NCBI GenBank assembly: GCA_016703945.1
Contig: JADJBC010000045.1
Span: forward strand, 221,567-285,566
DNA length: 64,000 nt
Reading direction: 5' to 3'
Origin: Candidatus Aalborgicola danicus
GTDB lineage: Bacteria > Pseudomonadota > Gammaproteobacteria > Burkholderiales > Burkholderiaceae_C
Shown: in pieces, positions 26,188 through 34,614 of the stretch
Layout: the number at the start of each line of letters is the position of its first letter
Numbering within the stretch: the stretch's first letter is position 1
Position numbers and translations under genes: made by a program
The notes under the pieces: model-generated
Database searches by the model: none
What the model saw: only the letters and a program-made list of their open reading frames with translations
What the model was told of the DNA's origin: nothing

Positions 26188-26269
26188 CGTTCGGAGATGG
26201 GTATGTCAGGGGCCGATTTGCTGGACCAGCAGGGACTGATGAGGCCCCTGACATGCCCATTTCCGAACG
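26188..26269 (+). repeat. large hairpin B with conserved loop (paired with hairpin A)
   Basis: Arms 26188-26214 and 26243-26269 pair over 27 positions, with two G-U wobbles on the plus strand and the rest Watson-Crick. The 28-base loop at 26215-26242 is the reverse complement of the loop of hairpin A. The element lies 41 bases before the carbamoylase start, inside the operon. Paired arms in both hairpins are preserved despite different stem sequences, which indicates selection for structure. Confidence 0.8.
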
Positions 26270-26309
26270 CAACTGCCACACACAGGCAATGAAACTGGAA
26301 TTCATCACC

Positions 26310-27569
26310 ATGACAATTACAACCGCCACCAGCATTGAATCCATCCGCATCAACGGCGAGCGCCTCTGGGCGTCCCTGATGGAGCTGGCCAAAATCGGCG
26401 CCACCCCCAAGGGCGGCGTTTGTCGACTGACCCTGACCGACCTCGACAAACAAGGCCGCGACCTGGTGTTGCGTTGGGCCAAAGAGGCAGGCATGACCAT
26501 CACCATCGACAAAATAGGCAACGGCTTCATGCGCCGCGCAGGCCGCAACAACAGCTTGGCCCCCATCGTTACCGGCAGCCACATCGACACCCAACCCACG
26601 GGCGGCAAGTTCGACGGCAACTACGGCGTGCTGGCGGGGCTGGAAGTGGTGCGCACCCTCAACGACATGTGCATAGAAACCGAAGCCCCGATTGAAGTCG
26701 CCTTCTGGACCAATGAAGAGGGTTCGCGCTTTGTGCCGGTCATGATGGGCTCGGGCGTGTTTGCCAAGGCCTTCTCACTGGAGCACGCATACGCAGCGAC
26801 GGACACCGAAGGCAAAAGTGTGAAAGGCGAGCTGGAGCGCATTGGCTACATCGGTGACCAGGAACCCGGTGACCACCCCATTGGTGCCTACTTCGAAACC
26901 CATATCGAACAAGGCCCGGTGCTGGAAGATGCCGACGCGACGATTGGCGTGGTGCAGGGTGTTCTGGGCATCCGCTGGTTCGACTGCACCGTGACCGGCA
27001 TGGAGGCGCATGCCGGCCCCACGCCCATGGCCCTGCGCAAGGACGCGATGCAGATCTCGGCGCGCATCATGCAGGAAGTGGTGGGCTGCGCAATGCGCCA
27101 CCAGCCGCATGGACGCGGGACGGTGGGCATGGTGCAGGTGTTTCCCAACAGCCGCAACGTGATCCCGGGGCGCGTCAAATTCAGCATCGACCTGCGCAAC
27201 GCCACCGACACACTCGTGGACCAGATGGCCGACGAGGTTAAAGCCTTTGCCGCCAAAGTCGCCAAAGACAGCGGGCTGGACGTGAAGATAGAAATGGTGT
27301 CGAGCTACCCCGCGCAAGTCTTCCACCCCGACTGCGTGGACGCCGTGGCCCGTGCCGCCAAGAAGCTGGGCTACAGCAACATGCCTGCTGTCTCAGGCGC
27401 TGGCCACGACGCCGTCTACATGGCCAAACTGGCTCCCGCCGGCATGATTTTTATCCCCTGCAAGGACGGCATCAGCCACAACGAGATTGAGGATGCCAAG
27501 CCGGAGCACATCACCGCGGGGTGCAATGTGTTGTTGCATGCGATGATGGAGCGGGCTGGGGTTGTTTGA
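26310..27569 (+). CDS. N-carbamoyl-beta-alanine amidohydrolase (M20-type carbamoylase)
   Basis: A 419-residue Zn-dependent amidohydrolase of the hydantoinase/carbamoylase family (M20 peptidase fold). Metal ligands are H91 and D102 in GSHIDTQPTGGKFDGNYG, followed by the NEEGSRF glutamates and a lid domain with GMEAHAGPTPM. In this operon it should cleave N-carbamoyl-beta-alanine to beta-alanine, CO2 and ammonia. The frame is open from 26253, inside hairpin B; ATG 26310 (MTITTATSIESIRINGERLW) is chosen because the family starts here and GGAA lies upstream. Allantoate amidohydrolases are the close alternative, disfavoured by context. Confidence 0.9.
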   Translation: MTITTATSIESIRINGERLWASLMELAKIGATPKGGVCRLTLTDLDKQGRDLVLRWAKEAGMTITIDKIGNGFMRRAGRNNSLAPIVTGSHIDTQPTGGKFDGNYGVLAGLEVVRTLNDMCIETEAPIEVAFWTNEEGSRFVPVMMGSGVFAKAFSLEHAYAATDTEGKSVKGELERIGYIGDQEPGDHPIGAYFETHIEQGPVLEDADATIGVVQGVLGIRWFDCTVTGMEAHAGPTPMALRKDAMQISARIMQEVVGCAMRHQPHGRGTVGMVQVFPNSRNVIPGRVKFSIDLRNATDTLVDQMADEVKAFAAKVAKDSGLDVKIEMVSSYPAQVFHPDCVDAVARAAKKLGYSNMPAVSGAGHDAVYMAKLAPAGMIFIPCKDGISHNEIEDAKPEHITAGCNVLLHAMMERAGVV

Positions 27570-27729
27570 TCGGAATAGGGCTGAAACACCGTCTGGAGCG
27601 ATCCCTGCTTGAGCCAATACGTGCGATGAGAGTCAAAGCCAGTGCCGGTGGAGATGAGGTGGCTTCCTCAGCTTCGGTCAGGAGTTACTTCTGTTGTCGC
27701 AAACTTGCCCCAAATACAGAGCAATATTT

Positions 27730-27735
27730 TGTACA
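27730..27735. promoter_or_regulatory. TGTACA operator of the Phd/RelE toxin-antitoxin pair
   Basis: The palindrome TTGTACAA lies in A+T-rich DNA (ATATTTTGTACAATTCAAAA) 26 bases before the antitoxin start. Phd/YefM antitoxins are known to bind TGTACA hexamers at their own promoters, so this is the likely autoregulatory site. Confidence 0.5.
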
Positions 27736-27760
27736 ATTCAAAAAACTCTGGAGTGACCCA

Positions 27761-28078
27761 ATGACCATAGCCGTTCGCGACATCGTGGCGTTTTCTGACG
27801 CACGCACCCACCTGTCCCGCTTGGTTGACGAGGTGCGCCTGGGCGGGGAAAAAATCATCACCAAAAACGGCGAGCCCGCCGTTGCGCTGATTGACGCCAA
27901 GCGGCTCGACCACTACCACCGTTTGGAACAAGACCGCGTACACCTCTTGCTATTGGAAGAAGTGGAAAAAGGCCTGGCCGATGTGGAGGCCGGCCGCACA
28001 AGTGACGCCATGCAGACTTTGCAAGACCTGCAAATGCAGCGCAGCAAGGTCAAACGTACGACCCAAAAAGCATCTTGA
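27761..28078 (+). CDS. Phd/YefM-family antitoxin
   Basis: A 105-residue antitoxin. The N-terminal Phd/YefM DNA-binding fold reads IVAFSDARTHLSRLVDEVRLGGEKIITKNGEPAVALID, and a helical C-terminal tail would neutralise the toxin. ATG 27761 is preceded by GGAG; the upstream open frame is not conserved-looking. A TGTACA palindrome just upstream fits autoregulation. The stop codon TGA overlaps the TTG start of the toxin gene, so the two are translationally coupled. Confidence 0.88.
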   Translation: MTIAVRDIVAFSDARTHLSRLVDEVRLGGEKIITKNGEPAVALIDAKRLDHYHRLEQDRVHLLLLEEVEKGLADVEAGRTSDAMQTLQDLQMQRSKVKRTTQKAS

Positions 28079-28449
28079 TTGCTGTTCGCACCACCGCAAA
28101 CTTCACTGCGAATTTGCGGGAAATCGAGGCGTTTTGGGACAGCAACCAATACCCCGCAGGTTTTGATGCCCTACTCGCAGAGTTGAGCAACCCGGTCATC
28201 CCCAACCTGACGCAACACCCCCGCATGGGCCGCAATTTTCTGACCCGCCAGCCACAGTCTGTGGACAGCCTGGTCCGCACCCGCAAGATGCTTGCGCTAT
28301 TGAAGACGTTGGGGTCCAGCAGTGAATCCGCAGAAGTGCGCGAGTACGTGATGACGGACTACCTTTTGCTCTACCTGCTATCGGGCGCAACAATCCATTT
28401 GCTGGCAATCAAGCACCACAAGCAGTTGGCTTTCGATTTCACGCACTGA
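28075..28449 (+). CDS. RelE/ParE-family toxin
   Basis: A 124-residue toxin-like protein directly coupled to the Phd-type antitoxin: its TTG start (28075) overlaps the antitoxin stop. The C-terminal segment YLLLYLLSGATIHLLAIKHHKQLAFDF is the typical RelE/ParE beta-hairpin with basic residues. RelE members cut mRNA on the ribosome and ParE members poison gyrase; which applies here is not decided by sequence. No frameshift seen, so probably an intact pair. Confidence 0.8.
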   Translation: MIAVRTTANFTANLREIEAFWDSNQYPAGFDALLAELSNPVIPNLTQHPRMGRNFLTRQPQSVDSLVRTRKMLALLKTLGSSSESAEVREYVMTDYLLLYLLSGATIHLLAIKHHKQLAFDFTH

Positions 28450-28460
28450 ACGCGGTACGC

Positions 28461-28601
28461 GTGCGCCACCTCTATCCCCTCACAATTTCCCTGCCCGTTG
28501 GCCTCAAGAAATTCGTTGACACGCAAGTCGGCTCGCGTGGCTTTGGCACCAGCAGCCATAAAATTCCAAGTGAAGTTCATGCGCAGAGTTTTTGTGAATG
28601 A
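28461..28601 (+). pseudogene. ParD-type antitoxin remnant
   Basis: A 46-codon frame from GTG 28461 reads LTISLPVGLKKFVDTQVGSR then GFGTSSH, which is the ribbon-helix-helix start of ParD antitoxins (ISLP-LK-FVD-QV-SRG-GTSSE). After GTSSH the sequence leaves the family and stops at 28601, where a normal ParD would continue with YVRDLIRRD and about 50 more residues. No ParE toxin follows. It is a decayed second antitoxin beside the intact pair. Confidence 0.6.
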
Positions 28602-28666
28602 GCAGGAATCTGATCGGATGCGCCTGCACCCTCGTCCACTGCCGTCCGTAGGCTAAGCTTCCTCCC

Positions 28667-28939
28667 ATGCAAAAGTCCCAACACACTGAATGGAAGGAGT
28701 CCTGGCGCGACGACTACTTTCGCGGCGTGTGGGTGACGTTTGCGTCTGCGCATGCGCCGGTGAAAACTTCGGTAGAAATCCTTCGGCTGTTGGCGGCTAC
28801 CCCGTCCACGACTCTGGCGGAGGTTGCTGCGGAGACCGGAAAAACCCCGCGCGCCATTGAGATGGCGGCTTCCAAATTGGTTAATGAGGGGCGATTGAAA
28901 TATGTGGGTCCAAAAAAAAGAGCGGACATTGGGAAGTGA
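28667..28939 (+). pseudogene. relic of an AlbA_2/Schlafen-type ATP-binding regulator with internal deletion
   Basis: The 90-residue frame starts HTEWKESWRDDYFRG, like the N-terminus of AlbA_2-domain ATP-binding proteins (TEWKESWRDEYLKWICGFAN). It then jumps to their C-terminal winged helix (VWVTF, KTSVEILRLLAATPSTTLAEVAAETGKTPRAIEM, GRLKYVGPKK). Several hundred internal residues are missing. The end is also shifted: with one more A in the A8 run at 28912-28919 the frame would give SGHWEV, the family ending. It may still be expressed as a small winged-helix protein, but a relic is more likely. Confidence 0.55.
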
Positions 28940-28972
28940 TTTTGTGCCCCCCCCCAGAGCGGTGGTGAATGA

Positions 28973-29590
28973 ATGGCATCACGCCCTGAGTGCGCCGCAT
29001 GCCAGCGCCCCCAAGCCACCTGCATCTGCGGCTACGTCACACCCACACCGCATGCATGCGAGGTGCTGATCCTGCAGCACCCACTGGAACAACACCACGC
29101 CAAGAACAGTGCGCGCCTGCTGCACCTGAGCCTGCCCGGAAGCCGCCTGGTGGTGGGTGAGGCGTTTGACGACGCGGCAATACATGCGCTGATGCCAGAG
29201 CCGCGTTACACCGTGTTGCTGTATCCACCAACCGCTATTGAGGGCCACGCAGCACCCGCGCCACTGGACGCGATGCAACTCTCCAATCCATCGACCGTGC
29301 GGCTGGTGGTGCTGGACGCCACCTGGCGCAAGAGCCGCAAGATGCTGCACCTGAGCCCGGCGCTGCAGCGCCTGCCGCGGCTCACCCTGGATGACGTGCC
29401 GCAGGGCCGCTACGCGATCCGCAAGGCGCACAAGCCGGGGCAACTGTCCACGCTGGAGGCCACCTGCGCGGCGCTGGCGCAGTTGGACGGGGATGCGGTG
29501 CGCTGGCAGCCGCTGCTGGCTGCGTTTGACCGGTTTGTGGCTTGGCAGCAAACCTTTATGCCGAAAAGGCCGTTAGCCCTCGTGGAATAA
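28973..29590 (+). CDS. tapT: DTW-domain tRNA-uridine aminocarboxypropyltransferase
   Basis: A 205-residue DTW-domain protein of the TapT/YfiP family, which adds the 3-amino-3-carboxypropyl group of SAM to a uridine of tRNA. The N-terminal cysteines (CAACQRPQATCIC) form the usual metal-binding knuckle, and the eponymous motif is DATWRKSRKM near residue 121. Length and motif order fit. The last residues and stop (LALVE then TAA) are encoded by a copy of the short intergenic repeat, so the natural C-terminus may have been replaced. The gene symbol is by analogy with E. coli. Confidence 0.88.
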   Translation: MASRPECAACQRPQATCICGYVTPTPHACEVLILQHPLEQHHAKNSARLLHLSLPGSRLVVGEAFDDAAIHALMPEPRYTVLLYPPTAIEGHAAPAPLDAMQLSNPSTVRLVVLDATWRKSRKMLHLSPALQRLPRLTLDDVPQGRYAIRKAHKPGQLSTLEATCAALAQLDGDAVRWQPLLAAFDRFVAWQQTFMPKRPLALVE

Positions 29591-29621
29591 GCGTAGATAG
29601 CTACTAATTTAATAGCGACTG
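29571..29621 (+). repeat. short intergenic repeat, copy 3
   Basis: Reads GTTAGCCCTCGTGGAATAAG, then CGTAGATAGCTACTAATTTA and ATAGCGAC. It belongs to the family found at 12186, 24526, 40073, 47341 and 60256. It overlaps the last codons and stop of the DTW-domain gene. Confidence 0.75.
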
Positions 29622-29625
29622 ACAA

Positions 29626-30606
29626 TCAGGCGTTGTCTGCCAGCGCCAGTTCGGCCAGGCGCACGGCGCCGTCCAGGCTGCGAGCACCGCCAATGAACAG
29701 GTTCAGGTGGCAAAACACGCTGTCGGCCACGCCGGTCACGGCGGCCAGTTCCTGGTCGCGCAGGCCGGACCAGCGCTTGGGCAAATCCCGTCGGGCGGTG
29801 AACGAGCCGGCCTCCACCGGCACGGTCTTGAGCTGGTATTGGTTGCCGTCGGAGTCGGGGTAGATGACGAACAGCACGTCCGGCATTTCATCCACCACCA
29901 CGCGCGTCCACGGCATGCCGCCCTCGTGCAGGTGCAGCACCCGCCCGCCCAGCAGGCGCGGCGCCTGGCGCACGGTCTCCACCGAGCGGATCTGCGCCAG
30001 CTTTTTGCTGATGGCGTGGTCCAGAAACTTGCGGGTGATGGCGATGGCCTCGCGAAAGCGGGTTTCCTGCAACTGGGCTTTGGCATCGGCGTCCAGGCCC
30101 TGCTCTTCCATCCAATGCGTATTCAGTTGCGCCAGCAGTGAACTCAGGCCAAAGATGCCAGGCGACACATCACCCTGCCCGGTGTCCACGATATCGAGGT
30201 ATTGCACCAGCGAGTGGTCGATGGAGCGCACAACGTCCAGCACAGCGTGCGCATCCAGGCTGTGGCCCTGCGCGTCGGCCCAGGCATTGACGTAAGCCGC
30301 GCCATGGGCGGACCAGACCAGACCCGCGCTGGCATAACCGACACCGGGCACGCTCTGCCCGTCCACCTGGCGTGCCAAGCGTGCGCCATCAAAGCCGCGC
30401 TGGTGGTGGTCAAAGCGGCCCGCTGCGGCGTCCCAGCTTCCTCCCACATCGACGGCAAAGTCGCAGGCCTCAATCAGCGCCTGGTCACGCGTGCGCACCA
30501 GCGTGTGTGACGGAAAAACCCCCATCAGGACGCCGACGCCAAAGACGTCGTCGGCATGGAAGCTGCCATGGTGGGTGGCGATGGTGGTAGCGGTCGTGTT
30601 GGTCAT
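29626..30606 (-). CDS. MYG1 family protein (DHH-like hydrolase)
   Basis: A 326-residue MYG1/UPF0160 protein. The N-terminus THHGSFHADDVFGVGVL and the following FDHHQRGFDG carry the His/Asp set of DHH-type metal phosphoesterases. MYG1 in eukaryotes is an RNA 3'-5' exonuclease; the bacterial role is not settled. C-terminal residues CHLNLFIGGARSLDGAVRLAELAL are the conserved family ending. It is divergent from the LysE-type exporter gene, with 84 bases between starts. Confidence 0.88.
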   Translation of the reverse strand: MTNTTATTIATHHGSFHADDVFGVGVLMGVFPSHTLVRTRDQALIEACDFAVDVGGSWDAAAGRFDHHQRGFDGARLARQVDGQSVPGVGYASAGLVWSAHGAAYVNAWADAQGHSLDAHAVLDVVRSIDHSLVQYLDIVDTGQGDVSPGIFGLSSLLAQLNTHWMEEQGLDADAKAQLQETRFREAIAITRKFLDHAISKKLAQIRSVETVRQAPRLLGGRVLHLHEGGMPWTRVVVDEMPDVLFVIYPDSDGNQYQLKTVPVEAGSFTARRDLPKRWSGLRDQELAAVTGVADSVFCHLNLFIGGARSLDGAVRLAELALADNA

Positions 30607-30690
30607 GGTGTGATTCTATGGACGCGACATCGGCCACCCGGGGCCAGTCTGGTAATCTCCCGGATCACTTCACCAACCGGCACTTTCCCC

Positions 30691-31344
30691 ATGACCCTCA
30701 GCACCTGGTGGCTGTTCATCCTGATGACTTTTGTCGTCTCTGCCACGCCCGGCCCCAACATGCTGTATGTCATGAGCACCAGCGCTCGCCACGGCGTGCA
30801 CGCCGCGGTGATGGCGATGCTGGGGTGCATGACGGCCTTGTTGGCCATGATGAGTATTTCTGCGGCGGGCCTGGGCGCGGTGCTGCAGACCTCGCCCCAG
30901 GTGTTTGAGGCGCTGCGCCTGGCAGGGGCGGCCTATCTGGCGTATCTGGGAGTGAAGGTTTGGCGCGAGCCAGTGCGAGACCGGTCCACGGAAGACGGCA
31001 CACCGCCAACAACGGGGGTGCCATCCACAGCCGCGAGCCCGACGCACAACGGCAGCATTTACCGCCAGGCTTTTCTGGTGGCAGCCAGCAACCCCAAGGC
31101 AATTCTGTTCGCTGCGGCATTTTTTCCGCAGTTCATCAACCCGGATGCCGCCAAGTTGCCCCAGTTCGGGATTCTGCTGGCAACGTTCACAGTGATCGAA
31201 GTGGGCTGGTATTTTGTCTACGCCGTCGGCGGCAAGTCGCTGGCGGTGTACCTGCAACGTGCCACGGTGATGCGGTGGTTCAACCGCATCACCGGTGGTG
31301 TGTTTATCGGTTTTGCCGCTGTGATGGCGGCAGCACGCGAGTGA
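30691..31344 (+). CDS. LysE/RhtB-family amino acid exporter
   Basis: A 217-residue inner-membrane exporter of the LysE/RhtB family with about six hydrophobic helices. It begins MTLSTWWLFILMTFVVSATPGPNMLYVMS, whose TPGPN motif is the family signature; AAYLAYLGVKVWR and NPKAILFAAAFFPQF are the other hallmarks. ATG 30691 is the family start; the longer upstream frame is not. The central loop (residues about 88-125) is polar and longer than usual. The substrate is unknown. It is convergent with the isocitrate dehydrogenase gene, 3 bases apart. Confidence 0.92.
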   Translation: MTLSTWWLFILMTFVVSATPGPNMLYVMSTSARHGVHAAVMAMLGCMTALLAMMSISAAGLGAVLQTSPQVFEALRLAGAAYLAYLGVKVWREPVRDRSTEDGTPPTTGVPSTAASPTHNGSIYRQAFLVAASNPKAILFAAAFFPQFINPDAAKLPQFGILLATFTVIEVGWYFVYAVGGKSLAVYLQRATVMRWFNRITGGVFIGFAAVMAAARE

Positions 31345-31347
31345 GGT

Positions 31348-33579
31348 TTAGAGCGTTGCCAAAACCGCGTTAAAAGTGGTGCTGGGGCGCATGATGGCAG
31401 TCACTTTCTGCAAGTCGGCCAGGTAATAACCGCCGATGTCGGCAGGTTTGCCCTGCACCGACTTGAACTCCTCGGTGATTTGCGCTTCGTTGTCCGCCAG
31501 CGCCTTGGCCAATGGTGCGAATTTGGCTTTCAACTCTGCGTCGTCGGTTTGCGCCGCCAGCTCTTGCGCCCAGTACATGGAGAGGTAGAACTGGCTGCCG
31601 CGGTTGTCCAGCTGACCGGTCTTGGGGGACGGGTTTTTGTTGTTGTCCAGCAGTTTGCCGGTGGCCGCATCCAGCGTCTTGGCCAGAATCTTGGCCTTGG
31701 CGTTGTGGGTCTTCAGGCCCAGGTCCTCCAGACTCACGGCCAGGGCCAGGAATTCACCCAGGCTGTCCCAGCGCAGGTGGTTTTCTTCCACCAACTGTTG
31801 GACGTGTTTGGGCGCAGAGCCGCCGGCACCGGTTTCGTACATGCCGCCACCCGCCATCAGTGGAACGATGGACAGCATCTTGGCGCTGGTGCCCAGTTCC
31901 ATGATGGGGAACAGGTCGGTCAAATAGTCGCGCAAGATGTTGCCGGTGGCGCTGATGGTGTCCAGACCCCGGATCACGCGCTCCAGCGTGTAACGCATGG
32001 CACGCACCTGGCTCATGATCTGGATGTCCAGACCGGTAGTGTCGTGCTCATGCAGGTACATCTTGACCTTGGTGATCAGTTGCGCCTCATGCGGGCGGTA
32101 GGCGTCCAGCCAGAACACAACCGGCGTGCCGGAGTTGCGTGCACGGTTGACGGCCAGCTTGACCCAGTCACGAATGGCAGCATCCTTGACCTGGCACATG
32201 CGCCAGATGTCGCCCGCTTCCACGTTCTGCCTCAATAGCACTTCGCCGGTATGGATATCGGTGATATTGGCCACGCCGTCCTCGGTGATCTCGAAGGTCT
32301 TGTCGTGTGATCCGTATTCCTCGGCCTGCTGGGCCATCAAGCCGACGTTGGGCACGGTGCCCATGGTCTTGGGGTCGAAGGCGCCATGCCACTTGCAGAA
32401 GTTGATGATTTCCTGGTAGATGCGGGCAAAGGTGGATTCGGGCATCACGGCCTTGACGTCCTTCAGGCGACCGTCCGCTCCCCACATCTTGCCGCCGTTG
32501 CGGATCATGGCCGGCATGGAGGCGTCCACGATGATGTCGTTGGGCGAGTGGAAATTGGTGATGCCTTTGGCCGAGTCCACCATGGCCAGCTCGGGGCGGC
32601 CTTCGTGGCAGGCGTGCAGGTCTTTCAGGACTTCTTCGCGGGTGGACTGGGGCAACGTGGCAACCTTTTCATATAGGTTGGCCATGCCGTTGTTGACGTT
32701 GACGCCCAACTCTTCAAACAACTTGCCGTGTTTGTCAAACGCTTCGCGGTAAAAAATCTTGACGCAGTGGCCAAACACGATGGGGTGCGACACCTTCATC
32801 ATGGTCGCCTTGACGTGCAGCGAGAACATCACGCCGGTCTTGTAGGCGTCGTCGATCTCCTTGGCATAGAACTCCATCAGCGCCTTCTTGCTCATGAACA
32901 TGCTGTCGATGACCTCGCGGTCCAGCAGTTTGGTCAGGGGTTTGAGCACAATGGTCTTGCCGCTCTTGGTCAGCAGTTCCATCCTGACATCGCGGGCGCG
33001 GTCCAGCGTCATGGACTTTTCACCGTGGTAGAAGTCGCCATGGTGCATGTGCGACACGTGGGTGCGCGAGGCCTGGCTCCATTCGGCCATCGAATGGGGG
33101 TTCTTGCGAGCGTATTCCTTGACCGCCCTGGGTGCACGGCGGTCAGAATTGCCTTCACGCAATACCGGGTTCACGGAACTGCCAATGCATTTGCCATAAC
33201 GCGCACGAACGGCTTTTTCCTCGTCCGTCTTGGGATCTTCGGGGTAGTCGGGGATGTTGTACCCCTTGGCCTGCAATTCCTTGATGCAGGCGATCAACTG
33301 GCCAACCGATGCACTGATATTGGGCAGCTTGATGATGTTGGTGGTGGGAAGCAGGGTCAGCTTGCCGAGTTCCGCCAGGTTGTCGGTGACGCGCTGCGCC
33401 TCAGTCAAGCCCTCGGGGAAACTGGCCAACACCCGTGCTGCCACCGAAATGTCCGACTCGGCCACTTCGATGCCGGCCGGTGCCGTAAAGGCACGCACGA
33501 TGGGCAGAAACGCGCACGTTGCCAGGAACGGTGCCTCGTCGGTCAGGGTATAGATGATTTTGGATGCTTCGGTGGCCAT
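31348..33579 (-). CDS. icd: monomeric NADP-dependent isocitrate dehydrogenase
   Basis: A 743-residue monomeric (type II) isocitrate dehydrogenase that makes 2-oxoglutarate and NADPH in the TCA cycle. The length and blocks such as SSVNPVLREGNSDRRAP, MSKKALMEFYAKEIDDA and DIGGYYLADLQKVTAIMRPS are specific to this form, which is unrelated in size to the dimeric Icd of about 420 residues. Start 33579 (MATEASKIIYTLTDEAP) follows an AGAGGA ribosome-binding site; the 30-residue upstream extension is not part of the family. It is monocistronic. Confidence 0.96.
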   Translation of the reverse strand: MATEASKIIYTLTDEAPFLATCAFLPIVRAFTAPAGIEVAESDISVAARVLASFPEGLTEAQRVTDNLAELGKLTLLPTTNIIKLPNISASVGQLIACIKELQAKGYNIPDYPEDPKTDEEKAVRARYGKCIGSSVNPVLREGNSDRRAPRAVKEYARKNPHSMAEWSQASRTHVSHMHHGDFYHGEKSMTLDRARDVRMELLTKSGKTIVLKPLTKLLDREVIDSMFMSKKALMEFYAKEIDDAYKTGVMFSLHVKATMMKVSHPIVFGHCVKIFYREAFDKHGKLFEELGVNVNNGMANLYEKVATLPQSTREEVLKDLHACHEGRPELAMVDSAKGITNFHSPNDIIVDASMPAMIRNGGKMWGADGRLKDVKAVMPESTFARIYQEIINFCKWHGAFDPKTMGTVPNVGLMAQQAEEYGSHDKTFEITEDGVANITDIHTGEVLLRQNVEAGDIWRMCQVKDAAIRDWVKLAVNRARNSGTPVVFWLDAYRPHEAQLITKVKMYLHEHDTTGLDIQIMSQVRAMRYTLERVIRGLDTISATGNILRDYLTDLFPIMELGTSAKMLSIVPLMAGGGMYETGAGGSAPKHVQQLVEENHLRWDSLGEFLALAVSLEDLGLKTHNAKAKILAKTLDAATGKLLDNNKNPSPKTGQLDNRGSQFYLSMYWAQELAAQTDDAELKAKFAPLAKALADNEAQITEEFKSVQGKPADIGGYYLADLQKVTAIMRPSTTFNAVLATL

Positions 33580-33761
33580 GGGTGTCCTCTTTGTTCCAGT
33601 TGACGAATTGATCGGTGTCGCGGGGCACACTGTACCAAGGCCAATACCCGGCAATACGACGTAGATCAATTAATCGTCCGCGCGGCTCAAATACCCTGGG
33701 CCTAATTGCCAGTACCATTGCGGCCCCGTGTGGTCTTTGACGGCCAAGGCAAAATATCGCT

Positions 33762-34094
33762 ATGAATCTGCTTTCGGAAATTGTGTCCGGCATCCTGCGG
33801 GGATTGGTCAAAGTGATGGTGCTTGTGCTCAGCACCATCCTGGTGCTGTCAGTACTATGTGTTGGGCTCGTCGTCGTACTGGCCACGGCCATCCGCTTTG
33901 TACTGACCGGGCGCAAACCGGCCGTCTTCACCACCTTCACCCGTTTCAACCAGGCGGCCCGACAGTTTCGTCCTGAAAGGTGGCCGGGTGCCACTCCAGG
34001 GGCAGGTGCCGACGGTGGTGAGGTGGTCGATGTGCAGGCACACGAGGTGCGCGCGTCGCTCAACACCCAACTCCCACCCAAAGCGGTGGATTGA
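33762..34094 (+). CDS. small membrane protein of unknown function
   Basis: A protein of 110 residues with one long hydrophobic stretch at about residues 17-45 (KVMVLVLSTILVLSVLCVGLVVVLATAI), which may be one long helix or a tight hairpin. A soluble basic then acidic tail follows (FTTFTRFNQAARQFRPERW, then GGEVVDVQAHEVR). AAGG lies upstream of the ATG. No family recognised. It is convergent with the 170-residue gene at 34102, seven bases away. Confidence 0.65.
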   Translation: MNLLSEIVSGILRGLVKVMVLVLSTILVLSVLCVGLVVVLATAIRFVLTGRKPAVFTTFTRFNQAARQFRPERWPGATPGAGADGGEVVDVQAHEVRASLNTQLPPKAVD

Positions 34095-34101
34095 TGGCGG
34101 G

Positions 34102-34614
34102 TTAATCGTAGGTTGCCACAGGCTGGGGCAACTCGTCATCCAGGTAGAGTTCGTACTCGTCCCATTCACCTGTGCCAAAGTGCTCGTCACACTGGTCTGC
34201 GATTTCATCGAAGGATGTGAACTCGACGCAAAACATGAAGGTGTTGAAGAATTGACGGTAACGGCGTCCCGTTGTGTCCTGCAGTTCGCCATCCGGGTCA
34301 TCCACATGCCGGCAACAGTGCACCCAGACGTGGCGGCCCTCCAACTGGTCCTCGGCCTCCAGCACACGCAGCGCAAAAGCCTCATCGTCGTGGCTGGGCC
34401 AGTTTTTGTGCAGCCGGTAGGTCTGGCCATGGTTCGGGTGGGTGGCGTCCAACTCCAGGTCGATGGTTTGCCAATCGGGTGAAATCTGATCGGCCACATC
34501 GGCCAACTCCTGCTGCGTGATGTCGCCCTCCCAATAAACGTCGGTGATGTGGCGTGAGTCGCCATATGCACCGGCCCACAGGCTGGCCTTGTGTTTCATG
34601 GTTTCAGGGTGCAT
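34102..34614 (-). CDS. acidic hypothetical protein
   Basis: A 170-residue soluble, acidic protein (MHPETMKHKASLWAGAYGDS...), rich in Asp, Glu, His and Trp, ending YELYLDDELPQPVATYD. AAGGAG lies 7 bases before the start at 34614, inside the end of the upstream wax-ester synthase gene, with an 11-base overlap, so the two are translationally coupled. Several paired aromatic and acidic residues and two Cys-containing stretches (VHCCRH) are seen. No family recognised. Confidence 0.75.
   Translation of the reverse strand: MHPETMKHKASLWAGAYGDSRHITDVYWEGDITQQELADVADQISPDWQTIDLELDATHPNHGQTYRLHKNWPSHDDEAFALRVLEAEDQLEGRHVWVHCCRHVDDPDGELQDTTGRRYRQFFNTFMFCVEFTSFDEIADQCDEHFGTGEWDEYELYLDDELPQPVATYD

Noticed and set aside
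26215..26250. CTGATGAG in the conserved hairpin loop, as in the hammerhead ribozyme core
   Set aside because: The GAAA strand and a closing stem II in the required order are missing, so a hammerhead fold is not supported; the match is short.
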